DNA of 64,000 bases from Sorghum bicolor (lineage: Eukaryota; Streptophyta; Magnoliopsida; Poales; Poaceae): NCBI RefSeq assembly GCF_000003195.3, contig NC_012878.2:23952071-24016070 (forward strand). The letters are read 5' to 3'. Positions within the stretch are counted from its first letter, which is position 1; each line of letters starts with the position of its first letter. This document shows positions 1-11,189 of the stretch, piece after piece. The notes beneath the pieces were generated by a model, which was given only the letters and a program-made list of their open reading frames with translations, did not search any database and was not told the DNA's origin. The translations under genes were made by a program, and so were the position numbers.

Positions 1-3000
1 CTTCTCGTGTATCTTCTTGATGTATGCAGCACGCTTGGAGGCTTCCATATTGGTTCTTTCCTGCAATGGAAGGGGCAATAAATCTATCGGAGCAATAGGT
101 TTGAACACATATACAATTTCAAAAGGACACATATTAGTGGTAGAGTGTACTGCCCTGTTATATGCAAACTCCACATGTGGCAAACATTCCTCCCAAACCT
201 TCAGGTTCTTTTTCACCATAGTTCGCAGCAACATTGACAATGTGCGATTCACCACTTCAGTTTGTCCATCGGTTTGAGGGTGACAAGTGGTGGAGAACAA
301 AAGCTTGGTTTCGAGCTTTGCCCATAATGTTTTCCAAAAATAGCTCACAAACTTGACATCACGATCAGATACAATGGTTCTAGGCATTCCATGCAGCCGC
401 ACAATTTCCCTGAAGAACAAATTAGCAATATGTGAAGCATCGTCGCTCTTGTTACAAGGAATAAAATGAGCCATCTTTGAAAATCTATCAACCACAACAA
501 AAATTGAATCTTTTCCTTTTTGAGTTCTAGGCAACCCCAAGACAAAATCCATGCTTATGTCTTCCCAAGGAGTTTTAGGAGTAGGTAAAGGAGTATATAA
601 ACCATGAGGGTTCAGTTTAGACTTAGCTTTGTGACAGGTAACGCATCGCTCCACGAATCTGATGACATCTCTTCTCATCTTGGGCCAATAAAAATGATCT
701 TCTAGCAGCTCGTAGGTTTTTCTTTGTCCAAAATGGCCTGTCAATCCTCCCCCATGAGACTCCTGCAACAAAAGCAATCTAACCGAAGAATTTGGAACAC
801 AGATTTTGTTAGCTCTAAACAAAAATCCTTCATGTATATGATACTTTTCCCAACCTTTTCCATTTTTACAATGATTATATGGTTCTGAAAATTCAGGGTC
901 ATTACTGTACAGTTCTTTCAAACTTTCAAGTCCCAAAACCTTTACCTCAAGTTGGTTTAGCAACACACTCTTTCGTGACAGAGCATCAGCAACAACATTG
1001 TCCTTACCTTTCTTATATTTCACAATGTATGGAAATGTTTCGATGAACTCAACCCATTTGGCATGATGACGGTTCAGTTTTGCTTGTCCTTTCAAGTACT
1101 TCAAAGCTTCATGATCAGAGTGAATAACAAATTCTTTTGGCCATAAGTAGTGCTGCCATGTTTCAAGCACACGCACCAAAGCATATAATTCTTTATCATA
1201 CACAGAATAATTCAGTTGAGCACCTCCTAGTTCTTCACTAAAATATGCTACAGGTTTTCCTTGTTGCATTAAAACTCCTCCTATCCCAATTCCACTAGCA
1301 TCACATTCTATTTCAAAAGTTTTAGTGGAATCAGGAAGAACAAGTACAGGTGCTTCAGTCAAACGTTTTTTTAATTTTTGAAATGCATTTTGTTGTGATT
1401 TTTCCCATTTAAAGTCAACACCTTTCTTTGTCAATTCATCCAAAGGAGCAGCGATGGTACTGAAATCTCTCACAAACCTCCTATAAAAACCAGCAAGGCC
1501 ATGAAAACTTCTTACTTGACTTACATTTGTTGGAGTTGGCCAATCCTTGATGGCTTTCACCTTGCTTTCATCCACTTCTATGCCCTTTCCTGAAACAACA
1601 AAGCCAAGAAACACAACATGGTCTGTGCAAAAACTACACTTCTCAAGATTAGCAAATAATTTCTCCTTTCTAAGCTCTTCCAAGACTTGCCGAATATGAT
1701 TCACATGTTCCTCAAAAGACTTGCTGTAAATTAAGATATCATCGAAGTAGACAACAACAAATTTTCCAATGAAAGCTCTCAAGACATGGTTCATTAATCT
1801 CATGAAAGTACTAGGAGCATTAGTCAAACCAAAAGGCATAACTAACCATTCATACAGCCCAAATTTTGTTTTAAATGCAGTTTTCCAGTCATCCCCTGTT
1901 TTCATTCTTATCTGATGGTATCCACTTCTCAAATCAATTTTAGTGAATATGGTGGAACCACTTAATTCATCAAGCATGTCATCTAAATGTGGGATAGGAT
2001 GGCGATAGCGAACAGTGATGTTATTTATAGCTCTACAATCAACACACATTCTCCAAGAACCATCTTTCTTAGGTACTAAAATTACAGGAACAGCACAAGG
2101 ACTTAAACTTTCACGAACAAAACCTTTATCAAGAAGTCCTTGCACTTGCCTTTGTATCTCCTTTGTTTCTTCTGGATTGGTTCGGTATGGTGGTCGATTA
2201 GGCAGTGCAGCCCCTGGAATGAGATCAATTTGATGCTCAATCCCATGAATTGGAGGTAGTCCCGCCGGTGTTTCTCCTGGAAAGACATCTCCATAGTCCT
2301 GCAAAAGATGAGACACAACACTAGGAAGAGAGGTCATGTCGTTAGCTGAAATTAAAATGTCTTTGTATACAAGTACAAAGAGCACTTGTTCGGGGTTGTT
2401 CCTCACTTCTCTCATTTCAGATTTTGTGGCTAGCATGACTAAATTCTCTCCCTCTCTTTTCTTTTTCTCCCTCAAATTTGTCTTGTGGCACTCACTCACC
2501 GAATTGTGGATGGCACTCAATTTCTTTTGCTCTCCTTCCTCTCTACTCACTGGAACAATTTCAGATTTCTTTTGTAAATGTTCAGCCATGATTTGTTGGG
2601 GTGTCATAGGCTTGAGAACAAACTTCTTCCCCGTTAGATTGATAGTAAACTGATTTGTTCTCCCACAATGTTGGCTATATCGATCATATTGCCATGGCCT
2701 TCCAAGCAGCAAGTGACACACCGACATAGGTGCCACATCACTATCCACTGTGTCAACATATTCACCAATCTTGAATGGAACTTTCACTTTATATCCAATC
2801 TTGATATCTTCTGAATCATTCAGCCACTGGACATTATATGGATGAGGGTGTCGTAGCAGCTTCAAGCCAAGTTTATCACCCATCTCAAGACTAGCAAGAT
2901 TATGGCAGCTCCCTCCATCAATAATCACCTTCACCTCTTTATCATGCATCTTTTCTCTAGTTTGAAATAATTTGTGTTGCTGCCCATTTTTAGCTTCATT

Positions 3001-3651
3001 TGCCTGAACACTCAAGATTTGAGTCACCTCAAGAGCATCTCCTTGCTCAAACTCGCAGCCAGTAATGTCCTCATCTCCATGGGCTTCCTTCTCAACTCCC
3101 TCTTCACTAGCTGATTCAAATTCTCCATCATCATTCACAATGATCACCTGATTATTGGGGCACTCTTTACTTATATTCTCATGGCCTCCACACTTGAAGC
3201 TCTGAATTCCACTACTCTTGGAAGTAGAACCCACTGAAGTAGTGGTTGATGCTGCTGGTTTTGAACTTGAGAGAGCAATGTTCTTTCCACTAAAAGTACC
3301 CTGAAAATTAGATCGTGAGCCTCCACTTGAGCCTTTCACCGTAGATGGTTCAGCAGCAAACTTTCTGTTTGATTTGCTTCCTCCTGAGAAATTCCTCGTG
3401 GATGGTTCAGCAACAAATTTTGGCATGGTAAATTTCAGTTTGCCAAAATCTTTCTTCATGGTTGCCTCTTCTATGACATCGGCGACCAAAACTGAGTTGG
3501 AAGCGGTTGTCATCAGCCTCATCTTCAGATTCATCATCATTTCTTCGACTATGTCTTCTTCCTCTATCATGTGCAGCCCTCTGGTTCCTCCGACCTCCTC
3601 TTCTTCCATCACTATCTTCTCTATCTCCAATATGGTTGCTTGCACTATCAT
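1..3651 (-). CDS. Gag-Pol polyprotein, open to the window edge, capsid deleted
   Basis: One frame is open from an ATG at 3651 to base 1 (1,217 codons; I read every triplet and found no stop). It encodes a gag tail with a zinc-knuckle relic near residues 151-164, then an aspartic protease with DGGSC at 245-249, RT with YFDD at 635-638, RNase H with DASG near 784, and integrase with its HHCC zinc region and catalytic D near 1035, D near 1096 and E near 1132. The D to E spacing is the usual 35 residues. The enzymes copy the element RNA into DNA and insert it. The knuckle has lost its first Cys (now Ser) and its His (now Asn). The Gag capsid core is absent: sequence matching the start of the capsid joins directly to the Ser/Gly-rich linker near 3430. 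The C-terminus is cut by the window edge. Confidence 0.9.
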   Translation of the reverse strand, partial: MIVQATILEIEKIVMEEEEVGGTRGLHMIEEEDIVEEMMMNLKMRLMTTASNSVLVADVIEEATMKKDFGKLKFTMPKFVAEPSTRNFSGGSKSNRKFAAEPSTVKGSSGGSRSNFQGTFSGKNIALSSSKPAASTTTSVGSTSKSSGIQSFKCGGHENISKECPNNQVIIVNDDGEFESASEEGVEKEAHGDEDITGCEFEQGDALEVTQILSVQANEAKNGQQHKLFQTREKMHDKEVKVIIDGGSCHNLASLEMGDKLGLKLLRHPHPYNVQWLNDSEDIKIGYKVKVPFKIGEYVDTVDSDVAPMSVCHLLLGRPWQYDRYSQHCGRTNQFTINLTGKKFVLKPMTPQQIMAEHLQKKSEIVPVSREEGEQKKLSAIHNSVSECHKTNLREKKKREGENLVMLATKSEMREVRNNPEQVLFVLVYKDILISANDMTSLPSVVSHLLQDYGDVFPGETPAGLPPIHGIEHQIDLIPGAALPNRPPYRTNPEETKEIQRQVQGLLDKGFVRESLSPCAVPVILVPKKDGSWRMCVDCRAINNITVRYRHPIPHLDDMLDELSGSTIFTKIDLRSGYHQIRMKTGDDWKTAFKTKFGLYEWLVMPFGLTNAPSTFMRLMNHVLRAFIGKFVVVYFDDILIYSKSFEEHVNHIRQVLEELRKEKLFANLEKCSFCTDHVVFLGFVVSGKGIEVDESKVKAIKDWPTPTNVSQVRSFHGLAGFYRRFVRDFSTIAAPLDELTKKGVDFKWEKSQQNAFQKLKKRLTEAPVLVLPDSTKTFEIECDASGIGIGGVLMQQGKPVAYFSEELGGAQLNYSVYDKELYALVRVLETWQHYLWPKEFVIHSDHEALKYLKGQAKLNRHHAKWVEFIETFPYIVKYKKGKDNVVADALSRKSVLLNQLEVKVLGLESLKELYSNDPEFSEPYNHCKNGKGWEKYHIHEGFLFRANKICVPNSSVRLLLLQESHGGGLTGHFGQRKTYELLEDHFYWPKMRRDVIRFVERCVTCHKAKSKLNPHGLYTPLPTPKTPWEDISMDFVLGLPRTQKGKDSIFVVVDRFSKMAHFIPCNKSDDASHIANLFFREIVRLHGMPRTIVSDRDVKFVSYFWKTLWAKLETKLLFSTTCHPQTDGQTEVVNRTLSMLLRTMVKKNLKVWEECLPHVEFAYNRAVHSTTNMCPFEIVYVFKPIAPIDLLPLPLQERTNMEASKRAAYIKKIHEK

Positions 3652-3790
3652 GAGGTGGACGATGCCTTCTGATTTCAGTCATAAGATTCTAAAGATCTTG
3701 TGTCAACCTCTCTTGCTTTTCTTCCATGCTTTGTCGGAGTTTATTAAATTGTGCTATGGTAACACGATCTTTGATGTCCACTCGACCCAT
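3500..3790 (-). pseudogene. gag N-terminal fragment, other frame
   Basis: An ATG at 3790 opens a frame beginning MGRVDIKDR that reads through a Gln/Glu-rich helix and meets a stop near 3687. It then resumes as an Arg/Asp-rich stretch (3407-3682) typical of a Gag basic linker. The frame differs from that of the Gag-Pol ORF, so a frameshift near 3500 separates the true Gag start from the downstream polyprotein. This is the original Gag N-terminus, now disconnected. Confidence 0.6.
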
Positions 3791-4724
3791 CTTCCTGTAA
3801 GGTTAGCTGAATACAAATAATTTGTATTTGTGGAATATGAAAATTTGGTGGCTCTCACAACTCACCTCTCTAACCACCAAGGCTCTTATGAATTCCTCTG
3901 CTGCAGATTACAAGGAAAACAAATGTGTGGTGGCAACTGAAAGTGATGGCGAGGCGAATACAAGAACAGAGAGTACCGATTACGATGGTTTTTATGTGGA
4001 GATTGGTGGGGAGTAATACACAAGGAATGCAATCTGAATTCTAGTTGTTGTAAAGTTAAGTAACGATCCAAACTAGAAGTTCTCTGCCTAGTGCTGATCA
4101 AAAGATTCGAAGTGTATAAATAGATCACACACACAAAGAAATTTCAGAATTGATGCAAACAAAGAGTATGATTGGGATGCAAGTGTTGTAATCAGACCCA
4201 ACCAAAGTTTTGCACCAAACAAAGATAGCAAACTGGTTGTAGAACTTGATATGAAACTTTTAGCACTTCTGCACATAAACCAACTAATCTTTCAGAATTT
4301 CTCTCTGAACCTTTCTCAACTTTTTTTTTCACTTCACTTTTTTTTGCACTTTCTTTTTTGACACACTTTTTTTATATATATACAACTAAAAATAGGGATC
4401 AGATTATGATACTTGCACAACTAGAGATAGAAAAAAACAACAACCAGTAGCTAGATAGGATCAAAGTTAACACAAAGGATGATATAGGCTATAGAGATTT
4501 TTTTTGTGGGGATTTTTAGATATAAAAGAGGCACAAAGAACACGCGAAGGATAAATGATCAGCAACTAAAACAAAGACTCTAATGGACTGTGACTTAACC
4601 AAACTCACTAAAATAACAGATTGAAACAAAGGTCTAAGCAATATATTTTTCTGGCTTTTTGGTGGATAGGACGAAGCAAAATATATATGTAGCTAGGGAT
4701 AAAATTCCTACCGTGGTAACGAAA
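3791..4724 (-). other. untranslated leader of element 1
   Basis: About 930 bp lie between the primer-binding site and the Gag start. The stretch is AT-rich with long T runs (4319-4375 on the plus strand). No convincing ORF is present. A leader this long could hold packaging signals or an intron, but I see no specific motif. Confidence 0.6.
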
Positions 4725-4736
4725 GCTTTGATACCA
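4725..4736 (-). other. primer-binding site, initiator-Met tRNA type
   Basis: On the minus strand this reads TGGTATCAAAGC, one mismatch from the common plant retrotransposon site complementary to the 3' end of initiator Met tRNA (TGGTATCAGAGC). It sits two bases from an LTR edge that ends in CA, which is the normal arrangement. Confidence 0.85.
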
Positions 4737-4738
4737 GA

Positions 4739-5095
4739 TGATGCGACACGTTGTCCCGATCTTCACGACGTAGGATGAACACCGATAACTAGCTGAAGAA
4801 CAGCCGGATAACTTGCTGCAAGCAGCGATAACTAGTGCAACCTGGCAAATAAAACTCGAAGCCAACCACCGTCTTTAACCGGCAAACTGAATCGAGGATT
4901 CGCCCAACCACACTCTCAAAGAACCAACCAACACAGCCTACAATCAATCAAGGAATACCTTGAAGGGAGTAGGAGCACCAATTGGGAGCGGATGAAGCCG
5001 CCGCCTATGTAATCCCGCGAGGAAATCACAAGAGCAAATGGGTAGAGATCACTCTCTGGATTTGTTAGCACGCAGCTGAACAAAGGGGTTCTGTA
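4739..5095 (-). repeat. LTR of element 1 (far boundary uncertain)
   Basis: The edge next to the primer-binding site is exact: on the plus strand the LTR begins TGATGCGACACG at 4739, which is the CA end on the minus strand. The other edge is not clean. Around 5080-5100 the sequence passes directly into a pol C-terminal reading frame with no polypurine tract visible, so the U3 end may be deleted. No clear TATA box was seen. Confidence 0.55.
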
Positions 5096-5335
5096 TTATA
5101 ATTATCATTAATGTTAAAATAAATCTCACAAAGTAGCGCGTGGACCTCTTGTTGTAGCTTCTTTGCACGACTACGTGTAATCGGTCCATCGATGACTTGA
5201 GCTGGTGTCGGTGTAGGTGAAACTTGAGTCGGTGTAGCTTGACTTGGAGCTTGTGACATCTTGCTTGGTGGCGTGGTCATATCACGAATCTTCTTCAAGC
5301 CCTCGATCGCGCCGACCACAAACTTCTCGAAGCCT
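5068..5335 (-). pseudogene. pol C-terminal fragment of a second gypsy copy
   Basis: A minus-strand frame encodes a Thr/Pro/Gln-rich tail followed by GPITRSRAKKLQQEVHALL, a signature of the extreme C-terminus of plant gypsy polyproteins after the integrase. It lies upstream of the element 1 LTR in the sense direction, so the order is pol end, LTR, gag, pol. The frame is truncated near 5335 where Tat element A sequence begins, and its last residues run into the LTR. Confidence 0.6.
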
Positions 5336-5381
5336 CCAACCTGGTGGATTCGATTTCACGGAAGCCCGATCAGGTGGCAAC

Positions 5382-6894
5382 TGTTGACACTAACTAACAC
5401 CACTTAGATACTAGGTTGTCATCCCTAGCATGGCGCCAGAGTGTATAAAGGTATTTATAAATGTAAAGGCTCTCTAGAAAATAATCTATTCTATCCGCAA
5501 GCGCACAGATAAAACACCTCATTGTAGCATTTCACCAGGATAAGTATTCCAGGTATCGTTATTTATAATTTTGCTCTAGGGATCTCAAGAAGATGGAATT
5601 AAATCAAGGGACAAAATCTATCAAGGCATAGACTAGAGATAAACTTGCAAGAACATGATTACTAATGAGAAACTCGTCACACAGTCACTTACTTTAGCAG
5701 GGGGTAAACCATAAAGATAATGATAATAAAGTATAAGTTCATGGGTAGATAGCACAGCGATTAGAAAATAGACTACTCCTCATATATGTAGGTGATGTCG
5801 GATTAGCTAGAGAATGGATTCTAAGTTATCTACTAACTACTAAGTCATAATCTACTCTAGTTATCTACAAGATCATATATAGCATAAAAGACTCTTCATT
5901 CATGTATAAGGAACATTGATAAAGTAAATCAGAACATCGCATGACTTACTCCACAATACCGGTTCTGCCTGTCCTATCAATGGAGGGTGGACTATATAAG
6001 AATCAACGAAGCTGTCACTATCGCGAACTACCACACGACCCGGCCAATAGGATACATTTGCAGATAAATAACATCTAAGCACCACGCTCACATGTGATCT
6101 ATCACCTAACTCCCTCGCGTCAAGAGCTAAGCGCTTTGCAAACTTATACATAAACTCATTATCAATTAGAACTATATCAAATATAGAACTAGAGCAAACT
6201 AAGAACATAATAATTAGAAACATAATGCAATTAGAACAATAGAATTAGAGAAAGATATGAATAATACCAATCTTTATTACCGAAGATCCGAATCCAGAGC
6301 GTAGTGCTCTACTTCTCTAATTGCTATCTAATCAACCTCTAAACTTGAAGGATTAGGGAGTAGCTAATTCTAATTCTCTGTGGGAGAGAGATCTAAACCC
6401 TAACTTTGATGGCTACCTCTGAATAATGATTTCTCCTCTCCTCCTCTAGGGGCCAGGGGGTCTGGTTTTATAGTCCCCTCAAGTGAACGTGAGCCATTGG
6501 ATCAAACCGACATAGATTGTATGGTTTAGATTGATCCTTTAGGTCGGTGGAGTCTTGCCCCGAAGTAGAGTCCTGATTGGCCTCTTGGCCACGGCGGGCG
6601 CCCAAGGGGGGTGGGCGGCCGCCCAGCTCCCGAGCCCGATTCGCGTCCCGTTCGTTCCCGTGGCTTCTGGATCCTTCTAGATTGAGGAAAATTGCGCGGC
6701 ACGTAATTATCTCGTTGTAAACATGACATGTGGACCTTCTCTCCATATTTTCTGATAAACCCCTGCAGAAATAGATAAACACCAAAGCTCGTGGAATTCT
6801 GTCAGATAAAACCCTAATTCTAGATGTTTGTTTCATATTGATCCTTTTTCATGTTTATTTGATTATTAATTTTAGTACTTAAGGACCGTCAACA
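5382..6894 (-). mobile_element. solo Athila-type LTR, TSD GCAAC
   Basis: A single 1,513-bp LTR begins TGTTGACAC and ends GGACCGTCAACA, flanked by GCAAC at 5377-5381 and 6895-6899. It is nearly identical in layout to both LTRs of element ii (41650-43161 and 54310-55819), which fixes its minus orientation. No internal sequence of its own remains, so it is the product of LTR-LTR recombination. It sits inside the 5' remnant of Tat element A. Confidence 0.93.
6464..6474 (-). promoter_or_regulatory. LTR TATA box
   Basis: The minus strand reads ACTATAAAACC. The same site recurs in the sister LTRs near 15081-15089, 21717-21725, 42731-42740 and 55389-55398, so it is the conserved LTR core promoter. 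Confidence 0.7.
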
Positions 6895-6967
6895 GCAACA
6901 TCAAATTTTTTTCGACTCCCATCGACCAACTCGTGTCTCCACGCACGAACGACTGGAGACGTCCCTG

Positions 6968-8817
6968 ATGATAACATCGACCACCGCGGGACAGACTGTC
7001 AAGTTCAAGACAGCCTTGCCAGACCAGAACTTCCCTCATGGTCTGAACAACGCGGCTGGTCAGTTTTCGCGGCATACTGATTCTCTATTCGAAAAGATGG
7101 GATTGATGCCTAGGAAAACCAGTAGGTCAGCTCGTCACTTTGTCAACATGGTATCCGTCCGAACCTTACCAGACGACAAGGCCACCAGCACAAACTCTAG
7201 CACAGGATCTGTCCCTACCGAGGTTCTACACCCCGAGGATGAAGACTACGACCTGGATCTACCACCTTACCCCCCAGGTTTTTCTCGCTTTCCAGTCTTT
7301 CCACCTCGACGAGGAGATCTGGTATTCAACGTCAGCAATGACGAACCAGTTGTCGACGGCGAAACCGACGAACAAAGACAACAGCGCGAACAACGCAACA
7401 CCGATCGTGCTCAGCAGCGAGCAGATGAGGAGCGGCAATTAACCCCAAACAACCTTGACGATGCTTTTGACATGGTTGGAAATAGCAAGTGTTCAAGACA
7501 CTAAGTGCCAACGTGGCCGTTGCCATGGCAAATCTTGATCGACTTCCAGATACCCCAGAATATTAGGACGTTCGTACCAACATACAGGCGCATCTGATCG
7601 CGGCCATGGGGCAGACCACCACTCTGCTCAATAGGGTCCAAGCCGTCTACTATATGGAGGTCACCTCTGACCAGACTCATCGCAGCCACACCTCACCGCG
7701 AACCGGCGGACACCGTCGTAGACGTTCGCCTATCCATAACCAGAGTTAGGACACCCATCGCGACAATTGTGGTCGGGACGCTGGCAGTTACCACGAGCAA
7801 AGACGCGGACGTGGTCAGGAGGTGAACCAAGACCGAGATCTATGACACAACATCCCTCCTAAGGATGTCCACGAGTGCATCAACAGGCGCAGTACAGAAA
7901 GAGCAGTACACAAAAACGTGCGATGCATGGAGTACGATGCAGCACATGGCCCCCGGCCTAAACAGTTCTCCTCACACCTTCGACAAGTCATATGGCCCCG
8001 CAACATCAAGCTTGAGAAGCTTAAAAAGTACGATGGCAAGGAGAATTCCGAAAACTGGATCACTCTTTACGAGATCGCAGTCTAATCAGTAGCAGGGTAC
8101 GAGCACGTCATGGCAAACTACTTCCCAGTTGTCCTCGACCAAGCTGGCCACCAATGGCTCCTCGGTCTACCCAAGGACTCTTTCGATTCTAGGGAGGAAT
8201 TGCGGCAGGCGTTTATTGATAATTTCATTGCTACCTGCGAGCAGCCTGGAAACAGATACGATCTCGAGAGGATAAGGGACAGGAAGAATGAGCCCTTGCG
8301 CGATTACATCCGAAGCTTCTCGGATATGCGCCTCAAGATTCCAAAGATTTCTCACGACGAGGCCATATCAGCCTTCATCAAGGGTCTACGCTTCCACGAA
8401 GCATTAAGAAGCAAGCTACTACGCAAAAGGTCGACCACGGTCGCCGATCTCCTCGCTACGGCCAAAAACTACGCCGACACCGACGACGCTGAAAAGCTCA
8501 TCCGACAAGATGTAAGAGGAGTCGAGCAGCCTCCCCGACGAGATGACAGCCGCGGGTGTTTTGACAACCAGAATCCCCGCCGCGGCGACAACCGCGACCA
8601 CCGAGAAGGGTGGGACAGGCGTCGTGAAAATCATGACGATTTCAGAGGCAAGCGACCTCGTGACAACGATCACGAGGTAAACACAGTCAAGCGTCCCAAT
8701 GGACGACGAGACTACCAGGAAGACTACAACAAGACGCTGAAAGGACCGTGCCAACTCCATCCTAAGTCCAACCACACGATGGAAGAATGTCGTGTCCTCA
8801 AAAGCATCTACACATAG
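6968..8817 (+). pseudogene. gag of element A, broken
   Basis: The N-terminal part (6968-7504, 178 codons) is followed by about 600 bp with several stops. The capsid core and tail are then open from 8110 to 8817 (235 codons). The core matches the retrotransposon Gag family (QAFIDNFIATCEQPGNRYDL and the following helices). A basic Arg/Asp linker follows, then a knuckle-like CQLHPKSNHTMEEC. Gag would form the virus-like particle and bind element RNA. Frames change between pieces, so it is a pseudogene. Confidence 0.8.
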
Positions 8818-9129
8818 CGGGCCGCTCAGGGAGATCCTGCCAAGAAAAACGAGAAACAGGACAGACGTAGTCAGGAAGACGAAGATGATGACCAGGATAG
8901 GGACCCACGACACCAATATGTCAGTCCCACCAATGTGGTGCACTCCATCTTTGGAGGCAAAGTCTCCATCGAGTCAAAATGAGAAAGAAAGCTCTTGAAG
9001 CGGGCTCGCCATAATGTGGACTGCACCGATGGTTTGATCGCCGATCCTAAATTCCCTCCCTGGTCACACTGAGAGATTTCCTTCAACAGATAGGACCAGT
9101 GGTCCGCCATCCTAGAACCAGGGCGTTTC

Positions 9130-9756
9130 CCGTTGATTCTAGACCCGTGCATCAACAGCGTCAGGTTCTAGCGCGTGCTCGTTGATGGGGGTAGCTCCAT
9201 CGATATCCTTTTCTGCAACAGCTTGCCTGCTCTCACTCTAACTCCAGCGCAGCTGATATCGTATGACGCTCAGTTCTGGGGCGTCTTGCTGGGTCAAAGT
9301 TCAGTACCCCTTGGCCAGATAACACTGTCCGTCCAGTTCGGAACGCCAGACCACTTCCGCACAGAATTCGTCAACTTTGTGGTTGCCGACTTCGACGGGA
9401 CCTACCACGCAATTCTAGGCCACCCCTCGCTTACCAAGTTCATGGCAGTTCCGCACTACTCATACCTGGTCCTCAAGATGCCGACCGAGAAGGGCATCTT
9501 AACTGTCAGAGGCAACGTCTACACTGCATACACTTGCGAAGAGGAAAGCTTCAAGATCACCGAAGCAATTGACCTCTCGATTCGCATGGCAGAAACTGTA
9601 GCACAAGCCACGCAAGTTCCACCCGACCAGCTCCAACTACCCGAGCAGGATACTCCAAGAAAAAGTTCCAAGTCCAAAGAGCACAAGGAAGTACAACTGG
9701 TCGACGGCAGCCCAGAGAAGACGGCTCTCATCGGAGCCAATTTGGACGCCAAATAG
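9130..9756 (+). pseudogene. aspartic protease region of element A
   Basis: The frame opens with VLVDGGSSIDILF, the retropepsin active-site motif in its Tat form (DGG). It continues to the HAILGHPSL flap region typical of the family. It would cleave Gag-Pol. The preceding 8818-9129 has stops that separate it from gag, and a TAG at 9754 separates it from RT. Confidence 0.8.
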
Positions 9757-9859
9757 GAAGACACGCTCGTCAGGTTTCTAAGGGACAACTTAAGCATTTT
9801 CGCATAGAAACCCGCAGACATGCCTGGCGTCCCATGAAGCCTGATTGAGCACTCCTTAA

Positions 9860-11100
9860 ACGTCTCGAAGACCGCAAGACCTATCAAGCAGAAGCTACGA
9901 CGGTTCGCTCGTGACAAAAAGGAGGCTATTAGGACAGAGATTACACGGTTTTAGCAGCCGGGTTCATTAAAGAAGTGTATCACCCCGAGTGGCTCGCCAA
10001 TCCAGTCCTTGTAAGAAAAAAGAATAATGAATGGAGAATGTGCGTTGATTACACTGATCTCAATAAACACTATCCTAAAGATCCTTTTGGTCTCCCCCGT
10101 ATAGATGAGGTGGTCGATTCAATGGCCAGATGCGAACTAATCTCTTTTCTCGACTGTTACTCTGGTTACCACTAGATCTCGCTAAAAGAAGACGACCAGA
10201 TCAAAACTTCCTTCATCACTCCTTTCGGTGCGTATTGCTATACCACCATGTCCTTCAGACTCAAAAATGCCGGAGCCACCTCTCAACGCGCTATTCAGCA
10301 ATGCCTCCACGACGAGATACGTGATGACCTCGTTGAGGCTTACGTCGACGACGTTGTCGTCAAAACCTGGGACGCGAGCACCCTGATCGACAACTTAGAC
10401 CGCACTTTTAAAGCGCTAAATAAATACAAGTGGAAGCTTAACCCCAAAAAATGCATCTTCAGGGTTCCCTCAGGTATACTGCTCGGTAACGTCGTCAGTC
10501 GCGACAGCATACGGCCAAACCCCTCAAAAGTCAAGGCGGTGCTCGATATGCGACCACCCAATAATGTAAAAGACATTCAAAAGCTCATGGGGTGCATGGC
10601 TGCTCTCAGCCGGTTTATCTCTAGGCTGGGGAAAAAGGGCTTCCCTTGTTTAGACTTTTAAAAGCGTTGAAAAAAATTCTCCTAGACAGAAGAGGCCAAC
10701 GTGGCGTTCACCCAGCTCAAAACTTTCCTGACCTCACCACCTGTCCTCACCGCACCTCAACCTAACGAGGATCTACTCCTCTATATAGCAGCAACTGATC
10801 AGGTCGTTTCCACGGTGCTCGTGGTCGAGCGGGATGAACCAGGCCACGTCTATAAAGTCTAGAGACCAGTATACTTCATAAGTGAAGTCCTAAATTAGTC
10901 TAAGACTAGGTATCCCCGGATACAAAAATTAATCTACGCCATCTTAATTACTTCAAGGAAGCTGAAGCACTACTTCGATGGCCATCGCGTCTTAGTCACC
11001 ACGAGTTTCCCGTTTGGGGACATCCTGCGCAACAAGGACGCCAACGGCAGGATTGTAAAATGGGCCATGGAGTTATGTCCATTTTCATTAGATTTCTAGA
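9860..11100 (+). pseudogene. reverse transcriptase and RNase H of element A
   Basis: RT blocks are visible in order: VRKKNNEWRMCVDYTDLNKH near 10010, the SFLDCYSGYH block near 10150, and the catalytic YVDD near 10344. The connection and first RNase H region follow to about 11100. Several stops interrupt it, for example TAG at 10174 where glutamine is expected, and more between 10660 and 11060. It is inactive in this copy. Confidence 0.85.
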
Positions 11101-11189
11101 GTCAGACAACCGTCAAGTCTCAAGGCCTAGTCGACTTCATCGCAGAATGGACGGATCTCAACGCACCACCCTCCCCAGATGTCTTCGAT

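Larger units (their letters stand above)
1..5095 (-). mobile_element. Ty3/gypsy chromovirus-type LTR retrotransposon, partial (element 1)
   Basis: Reading on the minus strand, the order is LTR (4739 to about 5095), primer-binding site (4725-4736), a leader of about 930 bp, a gag remnant, then protease, reverse transcriptase, RNase H and integrase running off the left edge. This order and the YFDD RT motif identify Ty3/gypsy. The integrase and RT sequences look like the chromovirus branch, but the C-terminal chromodomain would lie outside the window, so the clade is tentative. The 3' LTR is not in the window. The capsid part of gag is missing. Confidence 0.85.

Noticed and set aside
5900..6223. 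Hydrophobic minus-strand ORF in LTRs, also at 42161-42562 and 54820-55221, and a related one at 14433-14849 and 21069-21485
   Set aside because: Repeated by LTR duplication, AT-rich, no recognisable domain; treated as chance reading frames.
6468..6836. Recurrent minus-strand ORF (MKQTSRIRVL...) in Athila LTRs, also near 42600-43103 and 55321-55761
   Set aside because: It lies upstream of the LTR TATA box, in U3, and recurs only because the LTR recurs. Lengths differ between copies through indels.
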